Position numbers and translations under genes: made by a program
Assembly (NCBI RefSeq): GCF_037975245.1
Contig: NC_092572.1
Location: forward strand, 20,526,489 to 20,590,488
Reading direction: 5' to 3'
From: Apostichopus japonicus
Taxonomy: Eukaryota; Echinodermata; Holothuroidea; Aspidochirotida; Stichopodidae
Length of the DNA stretch: 64,000 bases
The notes under the pieces: generated by a model
Told to the model about the DNA's origin: nothing
What the model saw: the letters and a program-made list of their open reading frames with translations, nothing else
Database searches by the model: none
Part shown: in pieces, positions 38,001 to 44,999 of the stretch
Layout of the letters: each line of letters starts with the position of its first letter
Position numbering within the stretch: the first letter of the stretch is position 1

Positions 38001-40746
38001 AATTCGTGTTGACTGTTTCGGGTTAATTTAGTCACATATTTTAGTCTATATAGAGACTTTGCTTATAACATTATTTATTATTCATACTTATAACTTGAGC
38101 GGAAAACACCTAAAAAACCAAAATTGTCGGTAAGAACTAACTTTTCATTTCTGCTGACTGTTCTATATAACAGCTAAAGTTCCATAGTAGGATAATCCAG
38201 ATTAATAGATATACATAATCCCTTAAAATTAAATCCTGCTAACTGTATCGGTTTAATTTAGTCACATATTTTAGTCTATATAGAGACTTTGCTTATAACA
38301 TTATTTATTATTCATACTTATAAATTGAGTTCTTCTACTGGCGTCCAAACGCCGACAAAGGGAGAAAATTTGGGATCATAACTCAACACTTTTAACTTAT
38401 AAATTTTTCCAAGTAATTGTCTAAGACGACTCCTTCAGATTCTAACTTCATCGCCAGCTGAAGCCGTAGTCAGCCTGACAACGCATAAGTCACTCCGTTT
38501 ATACCCTTCTTGTGCCTTTCAAACTTTACTGGTTCTGGCTATTTTAGAGACGATAGAAACGAAAAAGCAAACAACTCCTTGAAAAGTGCAATGATCCATT
38601 GCTTCCGTTACAGGCTACTGGAGATGAAGCTTGTCTGAAAACACTCCACTTTTAAAGAAAGGGGAACAAAAACTAGCACGCAATTCAAAACAGACCCATT
38701 GAAATAAGCAAGGGTCTGAGTTTTAGGCAAAATATACAATTTCAATTGATTTGAGTTTAGGCTTGAACGTCAAACACACCTGCACTCGCCCAATCTTGTA
38801 TGATATCGTATATTTTAGTGACATCATTCTTTTAAACGGTTTCCAAATCACAGTATTCAGCGCAGTGTGTATTCTCATATCTGTGCAATATTGGCTTCTT
38901 TATTTTTTTCGATGCACGTTCTTCCCTGACAGGTGGAAGAACCACAACAGAAGGTAAGAAATGACTTTTCATTAATGCTGACTGTTCTGTTTACCAACTT
39001 AGATTTCATAGTGGGATAATCCAGATAAAAAGAATCCATAATCCTTTAAAAAAAAATTCGTGTTGACTGTATTGGGTTAATTTAGTCACAACTTGTAGCC
39101 TATATATAGAGTTTGCTTATAACATTATTTGTTATTCATACTTTTAAATTGAGTTCTTCCACTGGCGTCGAAACGCCGACAAAGGAAGAAAAGTTGGAAT
39201 CATAGCTCAACACATTTAACTTACATATTATTTGAATACTTGAATATTGGAATAAGCAAGGTCCTGAGCTCTAGGCAAAATATAAATTCAATTTATTTGA
39301 ATGTAAGCTGGAACGTCAAACACACCTGCACTCGCCCAATCTTGTATTTTAGTGATATCATTAAGTTAAACGGATTTCAAGTCACAGTATTCGGCGTAGT
39401 GTGTATTCTTAAATCTATGTTTTTGTAACTTCTTCTTTTATGTCAATGCACGTTCTTTCCCTGACAGGTGGGAGAACTACAACAGATGGTAAGAGAAGAC
39501 TTTTCATTAATGCTGAGCATAATATTGAACTACTAAATTTATAATTAGAATAAACGAGATTAAAGCACACAACACAATTATTGTTACCTTGGATTCGTTC
39601 TGAATTTATCATTTTTATTTAAGTAACAAAATTTCTGCTTATAACATTTATGCGAAACGCTTTAGGTTATCTTTGTTGTAACTTTGTGTCCAACTGACCG
39701 ATACACGTAATATTGTCGGGGTTTCACTCGCGTCAAAAATTAGTAAAATGTTTAATCGTGAATCACCAATTATCAGTCTCTGCATTTTGCCTCAGAGATC
39801 GATCGGCTTCTTTACCAAGCCTGCTATCATCGCATTCTCAAGCCTTAGTTTGTGTGACTGTGGCGCTACCATTTCTGACATAACAGTCTGATTATAAATA
39901 TCCCTATATGCTCTTTGTGCTCTGTGAAAGTATACATTAAAATGTATGACTATGAGCATTATTAATTATTGACTAGATTTTCACTTCATTTACCAGTTCA
40001 ATAACAATAACTATTTTTTCAATAAACAGGGCACAAGAGTGTCGGTCGTTGCATTTTAGCTGTCAACAATATCCTAAAGTGCATTTTAGCTTTATACAAT
40101 ATCCTAAAGTGCATTTTAGCTTTTTACAATATCCTAAAGTGCATTTTAGCTTTTTACAATGTCCTAAAGTGCATTTTAGCTTTTTACAATATCCTAAAGT
40201 GCATTTTAGCTTTTTACAATATCCTAAAGTGCATTTTAGCTTTTTACAATATCCTAAAGTGACTGCAATTTATTCACATGTTCATTTCTAACAAGGGCTG
40301 CATTGTATATTTTTGAGGAAGAACAAGGATTTTGGAAAATATATCAATTAAGGCTATTTTTTGTATGATGATATTTATACTGGAAAGTAATGACTCATTT
40401 CAATCATCCTTTTGTGTATACCATACAAATAGCGATGCTTACACACCAGTAATTTAATAACCCTCAATTAGCGTAAGGATGTTTGTGGTTACAAAACTAT
40501 GGCTGTTCCTGATGAACAAGGATTGTGTGACCGTTTTATCCAATAAAGGATGGTTTGTGCTAAACACACCCGTTTTATTTTTTATGCATTCTTATTTTTC
40601 GTTTTGAGCGAAGGACTTTATAGTGAGTACATAAAAATCATATTCCGATGACAGAATGAATAATTGTGATCATTTGAAAGTAATACATTTACTCTCTGAT
40701 TTAATGACAGGATGATGCAATGGATTTTGAAAGTGGCAGCCAGTGA
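7975..40746 (+). CDS. Two-Ig-domain type I membrane receptor with heptad-exon cytoplasmic tail (whole spliced gene)
   Basis: Inferred spliced gene. The order is signal peptide (7975-8029), Ig domain 1 (8935-9237), Ig domain 2 (10563-10886), transmembrane (11027-11131), basic juxtamembrane exon (11437-11476), linker (11951-11978), an array of 63/42-nt heptad exons (12949-29002), linkers at 32654 and 33337, repeated 21-nt microexons (34180-39488) and a terminal exon (40711-40746). Phases agree throughout: 1-1 across signal, Ig, Ig and TM, then 1 to 2, 2 to 0, and 0-0 for the whole tail. The Ig exons show the usual paired cysteines, core tryptophan and the D-x-G-x-Y-x-C pattern. The intact array exons encode 378 residues, 54 heptads, if all are used together. 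The protein is probably a cell-surface recognition or adhesion receptor with an oligomerising or scaffold tail; the ligand is unknown. I recognise no named orthologue. The Ig-TM structure is fairly sure; which tail exons are used in a given mRNA is unknown. Confidence 0.75.
8935..9237 (+). CDS. Exon 2: V-type immunoglobulin domain
   Basis: 303-nt exon, phase 1 to 1, acceptor tttcag at 8934. The translation has the Ig hallmarks in order: first core cysteine in NIFCNV, core tryptophan in YYWRKG, then GTLFIRSV followed by EDEGKYFCRV, which carries the second core cysteine and the D/E-x-G-x-Y-x-C motif. An extra cysteine follows in TDCYGE and the last strand reads VMIYVQ. The extracellular domain is probably the ligand-binding tip. 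The only donor that keeps the phase is a GC donor (AAG|GCAAGT at 9238). Confidence 0.82.
10563..10886 (+). CDS. Exon 3: second immunoglobulin domain
   Basis: 324-nt exon, phase 1 to 1, acceptor at 10562 (ctcatccag), donor GTAACT. It shows SLTCIA (first core cysteine), LKWFNG (core tryptophan) and, after a strand REISSTLDV, GSLTCQAV (second core cysteine). The second half is C2/I-like, without the D-x-G-x-Y-x-C form of domain 1. Several N-x-S/T sequons (NAS, NGS, NSS) fit an extracellular glycosylated domain. Additional cysteines at RCYTKHSC and NASCS may form an extra disulfide. Confidence 0.78.
11027..11131 (+). CDS. Exon 4: transmembrane segment
   Basis: 105-nt exon, phase 1 to 1. A short polar stalk (EVPVVTDDNRL) leads into a long hydrophobic run including ALITSGACLILFVILLLV and ends at a lysine, giving a single-pass helix with the N-terminal Ig domains outside. 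The donor is G|GTATGG. Confidence 0.78.
11437..11476 (+). CDS. Exon 5: basic juxtamembrane (stop-transfer) exon
   Basis: 40-nt exon after tttcag, donor GTAAGT at 11477, phase 1 to 2. Joined to exon 4 it reads DRLTRRKRKSKDK, the strongly basic cluster expected just inside the membrane. This supports both the exon choice and the orientation. Confidence 0.65.
11579..11640. repeat. Short AT-rich tandem repeat in intron
   Basis: Irregular repeats of a motif like atagtcaata occur at least five times within the intron after exon 5. They are intronic and have no coding role. Confidence 0.5.
11951..11978 (+). CDS. Exon 6: 28-nt linker exon setting phase 0
   Basis: 28-nt exon between attgcag and donor GTAGGT, phase 2 to 0, encoding QGEELKSLM after a split valine codon. 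It moves the gene from phase 2 into the phase-0 exon array that follows. The peptide is already charged and heptad-compatible. Confidence 0.55.
12949..13011 (+). CDS. Heptad exon A1 (63 nt)
   Basis: Acceptor ttcctcag-type (gtcctcag), donor GTGAGT. 21 codons, phase 0-0; starts VKEDNNEKRI, ends EEISRLR. First member of the array; family A. Confidence 0.75.
14253..14315 (+). CDS. Heptad exon A2 (63 nt)
   Basis: Family A, acceptor ttcctcag, donor GTAAAT. Starts VKEGSNGTQI, ends EEISRLK. It differs from A1 mainly in the first two heptads. Confidence 0.75.
14914..14976 (+). CDS. Heptad exon B3 (63 nt)
   Basis: Family B, acceptor catccacag, donor GTTAGA. Starts KTKENKEEQI, ends KEISRLK. A LINE 3' fragment lies about 60 nt downstream. 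Confidence 0.72.
15030..15312 (-). mobile_element. LINE 3'-end fragment inserted in the exon array (copy 1)
   Basis: Inserted between sequences that are continuous in other modules (compare the region just after 20660). It carries the motif ttatatagcgca and a paired agcgctttac. On the minus strand it ends in a TAT-rich microsatellite (plus-strand aataataataataat), as in LINE 3' tails. A similar TATATAG motif ends the LINE fragment at 61575, so they may be related CR1-like 3' ends. Confidence 0.55.
15559..15621 (+). CDS. Heptad exon A4 (63 nt)
   Basis: Family A, acceptor ttcctcag, donor GTAAGC. Starts TKEEYNEKQI, ends EEISKLR. Its partner from a 1.79-kb duplication is A6. Confidence 0.75.
16240..16302 (+). 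CDS. Heptad exon A5 (63 nt)
   Basis: Family A, acceptor ttcctcag, donor GTAAGA. Starts VKENNNGKQI, ends EEISSLR. Its duplicate is A7. Confidence 0.75.
16855..17107 (-). mobile_element. LINE 3'-end fragment (copy 2, made by segmental duplication)
   Basis: Near-identical to the fragment at 15030-15312, with nearly the same sequence on its right side. On the left it is joined directly to gttagata, so the B-type exon and the TAT tail present in copy 1 are missing. It was copied with its surroundings, not inserted independently. Confidence 0.6.
17349..17411 (+). CDS. Heptad exon A6 (63 nt)
   Basis: Family A, acceptor ttcctcag, donor GTAAGC. Starts AKEEYNEKQI, ends EEISKLR. A close copy of A4, 1,790 bp downstream of it. 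Confidence 0.75.
18029..18091 (+). CDS. Heptad exon A7 (63 nt)
   Basis: Family A, acceptor ttcctcag, donor GTAAGT. Starts VKVENNGKQI, ends EKISSLR. Duplicate of A5 (1,789 bp offset) but more diverged in the middle heptad (TVQK). Confidence 0.72.
18698..18730 (+). pseudogene. Truncated B-type heptad exon (broken)
   Basis: An intact acceptor (ttccacag) is followed by about 24 nt of B-family exon (RTKENKG). The sequence then jumps to intron sequence that normally lies downstream of the exon (acaataaattatcc). The 3' half and the donor are gone, so this copy cannot be spliced in as a heptad exon. Confidence 0.65.
19876..19938 (+). CDS. Heptad exon A9 (63 nt)
   Basis: Family A, acceptor ttcctcag, donor GTAAGT. 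Starts AKEDNNEKQI, ends EEISRLK. Confidence 0.75.
20561..20623 (+). CDS. Heptad exon B10 (63 nt)
   Basis: Family B, acceptor cttccacag, donor GTTAGA. Starts TTKENKEEQI, ends KEISRLT. Confidence 0.72.
21242..21304 (+). CDS. Heptad exon B11 (63 nt)
   Basis: Family B, acceptor cttccacag, donor GTTAGA. Starts TTKENKEEQI, ends KEISRLK. A sister of B10, 681 bp downstream. Confidence 0.74.
22052..22093 (+). CDS. Heptad exon D12 (42 nt)
   Basis: Family D: acceptor attgacag, donor GTAAGT, 14 codons reading GIVVNRDREIAEMK, which is two heptads. The flanking introns resemble those of D17 and the broken copy at 27476. Confidence 0.7.
23030..23092 (+). CDS. Heptad exon C13 (63 nt)
   Basis: Family C, acceptor attccacag, donor GTTAGT. 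Starts AKMENNERQI, ends EQISNFK. Confidence 0.72.
23675..23737 (+). CDS. Heptad exon A14 (63 nt)
   Basis: Family A, acceptor cttcctcag, donor GTAAGT. Starts VKEENNETQI, ends GEISSLR. It sits among B and C exons, so families are interleaved. Confidence 0.74.
23987..24703. mobile_element. Non-autonomous DNA transposon with long terminal inverted repeats
   Basis: 717-bp element starting CACCCGATACTCATAG and ending with the inverse, CTATGAGTATCGGGTG. The inverted arms match for about 100 bp, and for roughly 145 bp allowing a small gap. It is flanked by 7-bp direct repeats taagtat (23980-23986 and 24704-24710). Other modules of the array show the uninterrupted site, which confirms a true insertion. 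It has no transposase reading frame. Confidence 0.8.
25088..25129 (+). CDS. Heptad exon B15, shortened by one heptad (42 nt)
   Basis: Family B, acceptor ttccacag, donor GTTAGA. Reads TTKETKDKGISGLK: the 63-nt form minus exactly 21 nt in the middle. Phase 0-0 is kept, so this is a two-heptad exon. Confidence 0.7.
25544..25606 (+). CDS. Heptad exon C16 (63 nt)
   Basis: Family C, acceptor attccacag, donor GTTAGT. Starts IKTKNNERQI, ends EEISNLK. Confidence 0.72.
25914..25955 (+). CDS. Heptad exon D17 (42 nt)
   Basis: Family D, acceptor attaacag, donor GTAAGT, reading GKIVNRDREIAEMK. A close copy of D12. Confidence 0.7.
26899..26961 (+). CDS. Heptad exon C18 (63 nt)
   Basis: Family C, acceptor attccacag, donor GTTAGT. 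Starts AQMENNERQI, ends EEISNLK. It follows D17 by 985 bp, as C13 follows D12 by 978 bp, so D+C form a duplicated pair. Confidence 0.74.
27476..27517 (+). pseudogene. Decayed D-type heptad exon
   Basis: Aligned with D12 and D17, the acceptor acag has become acat and the donor GTAAGT has become GAAAGT. The remnant still encodes an IEIAGMK-like end, but it can no longer be spliced normally. Confidence 0.6.
28264..28326 (+). CDS. Heptad exon B20 (63 nt)
   Basis: Family B, acceptor cttccacag, donor GTTAGA. Starts MIKAKKEEQI, ends KEISRLK. Confidence 0.72.
28940..29002 (+). CDS. Heptad exon B21 (63 nt), last of the array
   Basis: Family B, acceptor catccacag, donor GTTGGT (weak). Starts MTEANKEEQI, ends KEISRLK. 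No further member is seen before 32654. Confidence 0.66.
30870..32580 (+). mobile_element. Decayed L1/Tx1-like LINE in the intron
   Basis: Scattered, frameshifted protein remnants lie in the correct order. An endonuclease-like FGDFNF is at about 30941. A GAGFWKFNNFLLN-like segment starts at about 31250. The reverse transcriptase YADD box (QYADDTTIL) is at 31794-31820, and LPDPPQYFVRQLE near 32040 belongs to the post-RT region, as does MHLEDSNATWNHV near 32210. The order and motifs fit an L1/Tx1-type ORF2. It is far from intact. Confidence 0.6.
32654..32692 (+). CDS. Tail linker exon (39 nt)
   Basis: Acceptor cattgcag, donor GTGAGT, phase 0-0, 13 codons reading ADIESKMYEVAEP. It holds the tyrosine of the tail peptides I could read. 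It is not a multiple of seven codons, unlike the array exons. Other reading frames are possible but would break the phase. Confidence 0.6.
33337..33378 (+). CDS. Lysine/proline tail exon (42 nt)
   Basis: Acceptor ccttacag, donor GTGAGA, phase 0-0, reading EELKRKTPKKPKLS. The stretch RKTPKKP fits the class I SH3-binding consensus (R-x-x-P-x-x-P); the basic cluster could also act in lipid or nuclear targeting. Shortened copies recur at 34932, 36516 and 38100. Confidence 0.65.
34180..34200 (+). CDS. Microexon VEEPQQK, unit 1a (21 nt)
   Basis: Acceptor ccctgacag, donor GTAAGA, phase 0-0, one heptad VEEPQQK. The strong polypyrimidine tract and perfect conservation among copies support splicing. 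Confidence 0.65.
34712..34732 (+). CDS. Microexon VEEPQQK, unit 1b (21 nt)
   Basis: Same 21-nt exon as 34180, 532 bp downstream, same splice sites. Confidence 0.65.
34932..34961 (+). pseudogene. Truncated K/P exon, unit 2 (30 nt, doubtful)
   Basis: The 3' 30 nt of the exon at 33337 (RKTPKKPKLS) with an improved donor GTAAGA. The original acceptor and first four codons are replaced by intron sequence ending ttgag. The AG would give an in-frame 30-nt exon, but it lacks a polypyrimidine tract, so use is doubtful. Confidence 0.45.
35764..35784 (+). CDS. Microexon VEEPQQK, unit 2a (21 nt)
   Basis: Identical 21-nt exon, acceptor ccctgacag, donor GTAAGA. Confidence 0.65.
36296..36316 (+). CDS. Microexon VEEPQQK, unit 2b (21 nt)
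   Basis: Identical 21-nt exon; acceptor tcctgacag, donor GTAAGA. Confidence 0.65.
36516..36545 (+). pseudogene. Truncated K/P exon, unit 3 (30 nt, doubtful)
   Basis: Same as 34932: RKTPKKPKLS preceded by ttgag instead of a proper acceptor. Confidence 0.45.
37348..37368 (+). CDS. Microexon VEEPQQK, unit 3a (21 nt)
   Basis: Identical 21-nt exon, acceptor ccctgacag, donor GTAAGA. Confidence 0.65.
37880..37900 (+). CDS. Microexon VEEPQQK, unit 3b (21 nt)
   Basis: Identical 21-nt exon, acceptor tcctgacag, donor GTAAGA. Confidence 0.65.
38100..38129 (+). pseudogene. Truncated K/P exon, unit 4 (30 nt, doubtful)
   Basis: Third copy of the shortened exon with the ttgag joint, so the truncation predates the unit amplification. 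Confidence 0.45.
38933..38953 (+). CDS. Microexon VEEPQQK, unit 4a (21 nt)
   Basis: Identical coding sequence in a more diverged unit, acceptor ccctgacag, donor GTAAGA. Conservation against a diverged background suggests that the exon is kept by selection. Confidence 0.65.
39468..39488 (+). CDS. Microexon VGELQQM, unit 4b (21 nt)
   Basis: The equivalent position in unit 4 encodes VGELQQM, with acceptor ccctgacag and donor GTAAGA. It is a diverged member, probably closest to the pre-duplication 3' end. Confidence 0.6.
40051..40260. repeat. 30-bp minisatellite, seven copies
   Basis: Seven near-perfect 30-bp units beginning gcattttagc and ending atcctaaagt. One frame is open through all units but has no start or splice support. 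In the frame reached from an acceptor at 40029 the first unit supplies a TAG. It lies in the last intron or an alternative 3' end of the receptor gene. Confidence 0.85.
40711..40746 (+). CDS. Terminal exon of the receptor gene
   Basis: Acceptor aatgacag, phase 0, reading DDAMDFESGSQ and then TGA. It is an acidic C-terminus. An alternative terminal exon at 40030-40059 (GTRVSVVAF, stop) follows the acceptor aaacag and cannot be excluded. The downstream AATAAA favours this one. Confidence 0.5.
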   Translation, partial: DDAMDFESGSQ

Positions 40747-40819
40747 CCTTCCTCAATGTTGCTGATCAGAGATTTACATAAAATGAATGATTTGTTACTT
40801 TCTCTCTCTTTTAAGCCGC

Positions 40820-40825
40820 AATAAA
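40820..40825 (+). terminator. Polyadenylation signal AATAAA
   Basis: Canonical AATAAA about 75 bp after the terminal stop, fitting the 3' end of the receptor gene. Confidence 0.5.
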
Positions 40826-43141
40826 GCCGTAATTAAACCATTTCTTTAAAATTGTTATTGACATTATAACTTGATCAATTTTCAACAAACATAAAACTTT
40901 GGTTTAGTAAGTTGTTACATGTTAGCAGAGAACTATAGTTTTCCATTATTTGAAAGTGATTTTTCTAAAATGTAGTGAATCTATTATTTGTAGTTCTCGT
41001 TTCTTCCAAATTTCATTTACGGAACTAACTTAGTATCCACAACCTAACTTACAGATAAAAGTACAAAATGATGATTCAGTTAAAATTGACGAATTCTGCA
41101 AAGATGTTATTTAACACCTTTTTAATGTACTGCGTATGTTGAATCGGATTCGGACAAATTCTAATACCAATGGCTCCTTGGCCTGCTAACCTTTTACTTT
41201 ACATCACTGTTATATATCTTGTCTACTATATACATCATTTTTAATATTTGTTTATGTAAAATATATTTCCTTGACTTCTTTCATGCCACTATTTGACTTG
41301 TGATACATTGCGGGAAATAAAACAAGAAACTCACGATTTGACTAAGCTCAAACATTTCTGTGGTACTTTACAAAATTAGATGAAAGACGTTCTTCAGTCT
41401 AAGGTTATAGTCATGATATCGTTCACAAATGGAAGGTACTGTAGAAAAATAGTAGCTAGCATTCTAACATCATTAAACCACAACATTGTGTTATCAATTG
41501 CAACTTTCATTCTTAAAGATTTTGCGTTGGGTTGTTTTTTTTTCCACATGCGTGTTAATTGTTATCATTACAATCTTGCGTGACCTTATAGAAAGTGTAA
41601 GTTGTCAATATTGTGTATTCTTGATGTTATACTGGGGAGCCCCATTTGACTGGGGGAAACACTGAAACGGGAGTATAATGTCAGATATGTTGTTTTGGAT
41701 ATCCCGTTACAGTTATACATTTTAATGTTTTTCTCTACAAGTAATAAAAAGCAACTGGAATATTATAGCGGCAATCAAATGTTCACAGAACCATAAGTTT
41801 CTGAAAATAGGTCTAGCATTAAATGTTGAGATGATCCCTGAATGTTATTTATATAGGAATCCAAGTACTGAATGTTCTGGTAATTCCTGAATGACATGAT
41901 TCAGCTCAATGGGTAATCCTCATGTTTATAGGTCACGTGATCTTTGCCGCTCAATATGCACGAACGTTTATATATTCGCATGCTCGTTCTACGTTTACTA
42001 TAGTAGCCTAAGTCATAAGTACATATGCACTCCCTATTTCTTTTGAATCATAGTTACCTTATAATTACTCAAATATAATAGTAAATCATGAACATATATG
42101 AATACTTGCAATAAAGGGATAATAATCACTTAAGAATATGGTGCAATGTCTATCCTTGTTCCGAGTGACTAAAATACCATCATGTTTGGATTGTTCTTAC
42201 GTCTTCTTCTCAAAACTTGTTGAAGAGAAGAGTAAGGATGTGACTGAACACGGAACGGCTTCCTAGCTTGATGTCTCAGAAACTTGTGTTTTAGAAACGG
42301 AAAGCTATTTTGTTGAAATGTAGCTGTAGGAAGAACAGAAGTTGAAAGTAGTTACAATAAATTCCCAAGAACTACCTTCCAAGGATAGAGTTTCGGTGAG
42401 AAATGCCAGCACCACTATAGCTATCTATGTATAAACATGAAAATGTACGGGCATTGTGCTAATATTGCATAAGATACCATTTCGATAATCCCTTCAAACA
42501 TATATTAACTTCATTTCTCTGTTCCACTGGTCCCACTGTAGGAAGATACAGTGCACATACCAACATGACATTTGTTTGTTACAGTTATGTAGCGTGGTTG
42601 CATTTCACATCCATCCATATTGATTTCGTTTTGTTATACATGAGGCTTAATCCAAACTCCATTCTATTTGCGCTGCCAAAGAAGGATTTCTCTCATCACA
42701 AAAACACAGTGTTAAATAAACAGTATCCGCCAGATCGTTAGCTGAGACATTTTATTTGCCCAACAGGGTGCTGTATACCGCACCAACCAACCTCGGTCCT
42801 ATATACATTTTCGATTATTATACATATTGATTCCATTTGTTCTAAGTTTAATATCCTGTCTGCAGTATCTAAATTTACGACATTTCAGTAATACATTTTA
42901 TACGCCTGCTCACAACAAAAAAACGAACTAAGCGATTTAAAATGTAGGCGTTGGCTAAGAAGATCCATTATTGAACAATGCAAACAAGTTGAATATGTTT
43001 TTGTTGTAGGCAATCAGCAAAATAATCCAAATAATTCAAGAAAGTTAAGATTGTAAGGTCGTACAATGCACATGTTTGTGTTTACCGATTCGCAATATAT
43101 TTCAGCCCATGACTCTTATCAATGTAAATGTATATACTTAC

Positions 43142-43162
43142 TTTTGGTTTCAACGCTTCGTC
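43142..43162 (-). CDS. Tentative microexon DEALKPK (21 nt)
   Basis: On the minus strand, seven codons DEALKPK before a strong donor GTAAGT; the acceptor aagaag-ag is poor. The length of 21 nt, phase 0 and acid-to-lysine/proline composition recall VEEPQQK. Low confidence. Confidence 0.22.
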
Positions 43163-43587
43163 CTCTTCTTTGTTTGTTAAGTTGTTAAACCAAAGCACCT
43201 AAAATTTCCTTACATTTTGTTTTTAAATTTGTTGAATAGCCCGTTCATGCAGGTTTTGTACGTTTATGTTTTACCAACTCAGAATTTGGACTTGTGTTCA
43301 CCCACAGATCAAGACTACCATCGTAGTTTTGCACTGTAAGACGTGGTAACGGGTTCCCTATCTTAACGTAGGTATAGTGTTCCGCAAGTATTGACATTGT
43401 CAGATTAAATAGGAGGTCTACACGCTGGTATTGAGATCATTGTTCGAAACGAATATGATCAATTAATGTAAATTGCATGTACGTGAAGCATGCTTATAGT
43501 ATACAGGATTCTCGAGTTACATAACCTATTAATCTGTTTCAACCTTCGCTAACACAGATTCAGCTCTACATTGAACAGCAGACTTAC

Positions 43588-43620
43588 CTTTATCTTAACC
43601 TCATCTTTACTTAAATTGCA
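43588..43620 (-). CDS. Tentative downstream microexon of the minus-strand Ig gene (33 nt)
   Basis: On the minus strand, acceptor caatttcag, 33 nt open only in phase 0 (CNLSKDEVKIK), donor GTAAGT. The charged lysine-rich content resembles tail exons of the plus-strand gene. Evidence is splice consensus and phase only. Confidence 0.3.
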
Positions 43621-44340
43621 CTGAAATTGCTCCACACCTTGCATAGGTTACCATATTGCTGGGTGAACGGGTTCAAAGAGAACATATGAGCAATACACTT
43701 CAAACTTGATGGATATATGCCAGAGAGTAGATTGGTGATGACGTCTTATAATCACACATTATAGACGTTCGAAAAAATGACCCAAACCGTCACTATCTTG
43801 CAGGAACCTAGACTTGCAATGTCTATGACGTATTCAGCAATGTACATTTCGAAGTTCGTGACTTCAATGGAGTTGAAAAGCTCAACAAAGTGTGTCATAA
43901 ACTGTTACTAAAACTTTATAAGTTTCATCTGCATTTCAAAACTTGGTGGATTTATGCCTGTGACTGGGACGATGTGCCGCCGCGATGGATGACAGCATAT
44001 GTAAAAGCTCAGAAATCGTACAACCGAAAGATGGGATGAGATATGCAACGCGTACTTATTATGCAAATGTAATTCGTTTATGCGCTATCTTTGTAAATTG
44101 TAAACGTTTTCCGACTTTGTCATATAATGGAGAATTTAAAACAATATCACTGGTATCATAAACATCATGTTTCAGAAAGTTCATAATTAACTGATATCTG
44201 AGATCAAATTGCATTTCTAGATTTTTTAACAACATCAATATTCTCCTGATAAGTGATGAATAAATATATTTAGAGAAAAGTTGTCTCGTGAAATTAAACT
44301 GTGGCAGGAAGGCTACAGAGTAAAATGGAAAATCACTCAC

Positions 44341-44974
44341 CTTCTACGATTATATTCCAACGGCAAACACCTGAATTTACTACAATTTTGAATTCTTTTA
44401 CACAACTGTATTTTCCATTATCCCTGGCACTAACATTCATAATTTCTAGAATGGCGGTGACATTGCTCTCTTGTTTGTTTATTGTGTACATACGGTCACT
44501 GTCGTTCAGGGATATGGACTTCGATGGATCATGTTGAACCAACGTTTCCCCATCCTTTTTCCATGTAAATACATACTCAGTAGAAAGAGGAAATGGGCAA
44601 ATTATCGTCGTAGAAGAACCAACATGAGTAACTAGCTTCTGCGCTTGAGTTGCGCTTTGTAATTCTGATGACAAATTACAGAAACAAGTATTATCTGTAA
44701 AACATGGTAGAAGACAACATTTGCTAAATTGGTAAAACACCCACTTCTAATGTGTACATAGTTGATGATCAAAATCACTTATGATCACTTACATGCTTAT
44801 TTTAAGCTACTTCTTAGAAAAAAGTGGCATTTCACTACGATAAAGATTGGAGAAGAGTATAACAACGTCCTTTTGAGTTCCCTCTCTTTACTTACCTGAT
44901 ACCACCGGCTTCAATCCAGCAATTACCATGACTGGGAAGATCCTTGATATCATATATAAACCAATGAGGAACAT
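44341..44974 (-). CDS. Second Ig-domain gene, 5' part (signal peptide and V-type Ig exons)
   Basis: Exon 1 is 44974-44896: ATG followed by MFLIGLYMISRIFPVMVIAG, a hydrophobic signal peptide, ending TCA-G at a GTAAGT donor (phase 1). Exon 2 is 44664-44341: 324 nt after atcag, phase 1 to 1, donor GTGAGT. It encodes one Ig V-type domain with IICPF (first cysteine), FTWKKDG (core tryptophan) and SARDNGKYSC (D-x-G-x-Y-x-C), plus an extra cysteine in SGVCRW. The exon layout matches the plus-strand receptor, so the two are probably paralogous and convergent. I found no transmembrane exon; the 3' part between about 41 and 44.3 kb is unresolved or lost. It is either a surface receptor or a secreted Ig protein. 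Confidence 0.7.
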
Positions 44975-44999
44975 TTCTGTAAGGAGTACGGTGATCACA

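Larger units (their letters stand above)
33349..39490 (+). repeat. 1,584-bp tandem repeat, nearly four copies
   Basis: Units begin at 33349, 34932, 36516 and 38100 (spacing 1583, 1584, 1584); the last is partial and more diverged. Units 2 and 3 differ at very few positions, so the expansion is recent. Each unit holds one K/P exon remnant, two 21-nt microexons about 532 bp apart and intron sequence. The unit joint reads ttataacttgag|CGG, where intron sequence meets the middle of the K/P exon. Open frames of about 60 codons recurring in each unit are intronic by-products. Confidence 0.9.

Noticed and set aside
40051-40260. Regular 30-bp repeats resembling a CRISPR array
   Set aside because: No spacers between units and a eukaryotic context; it is a minisatellite.
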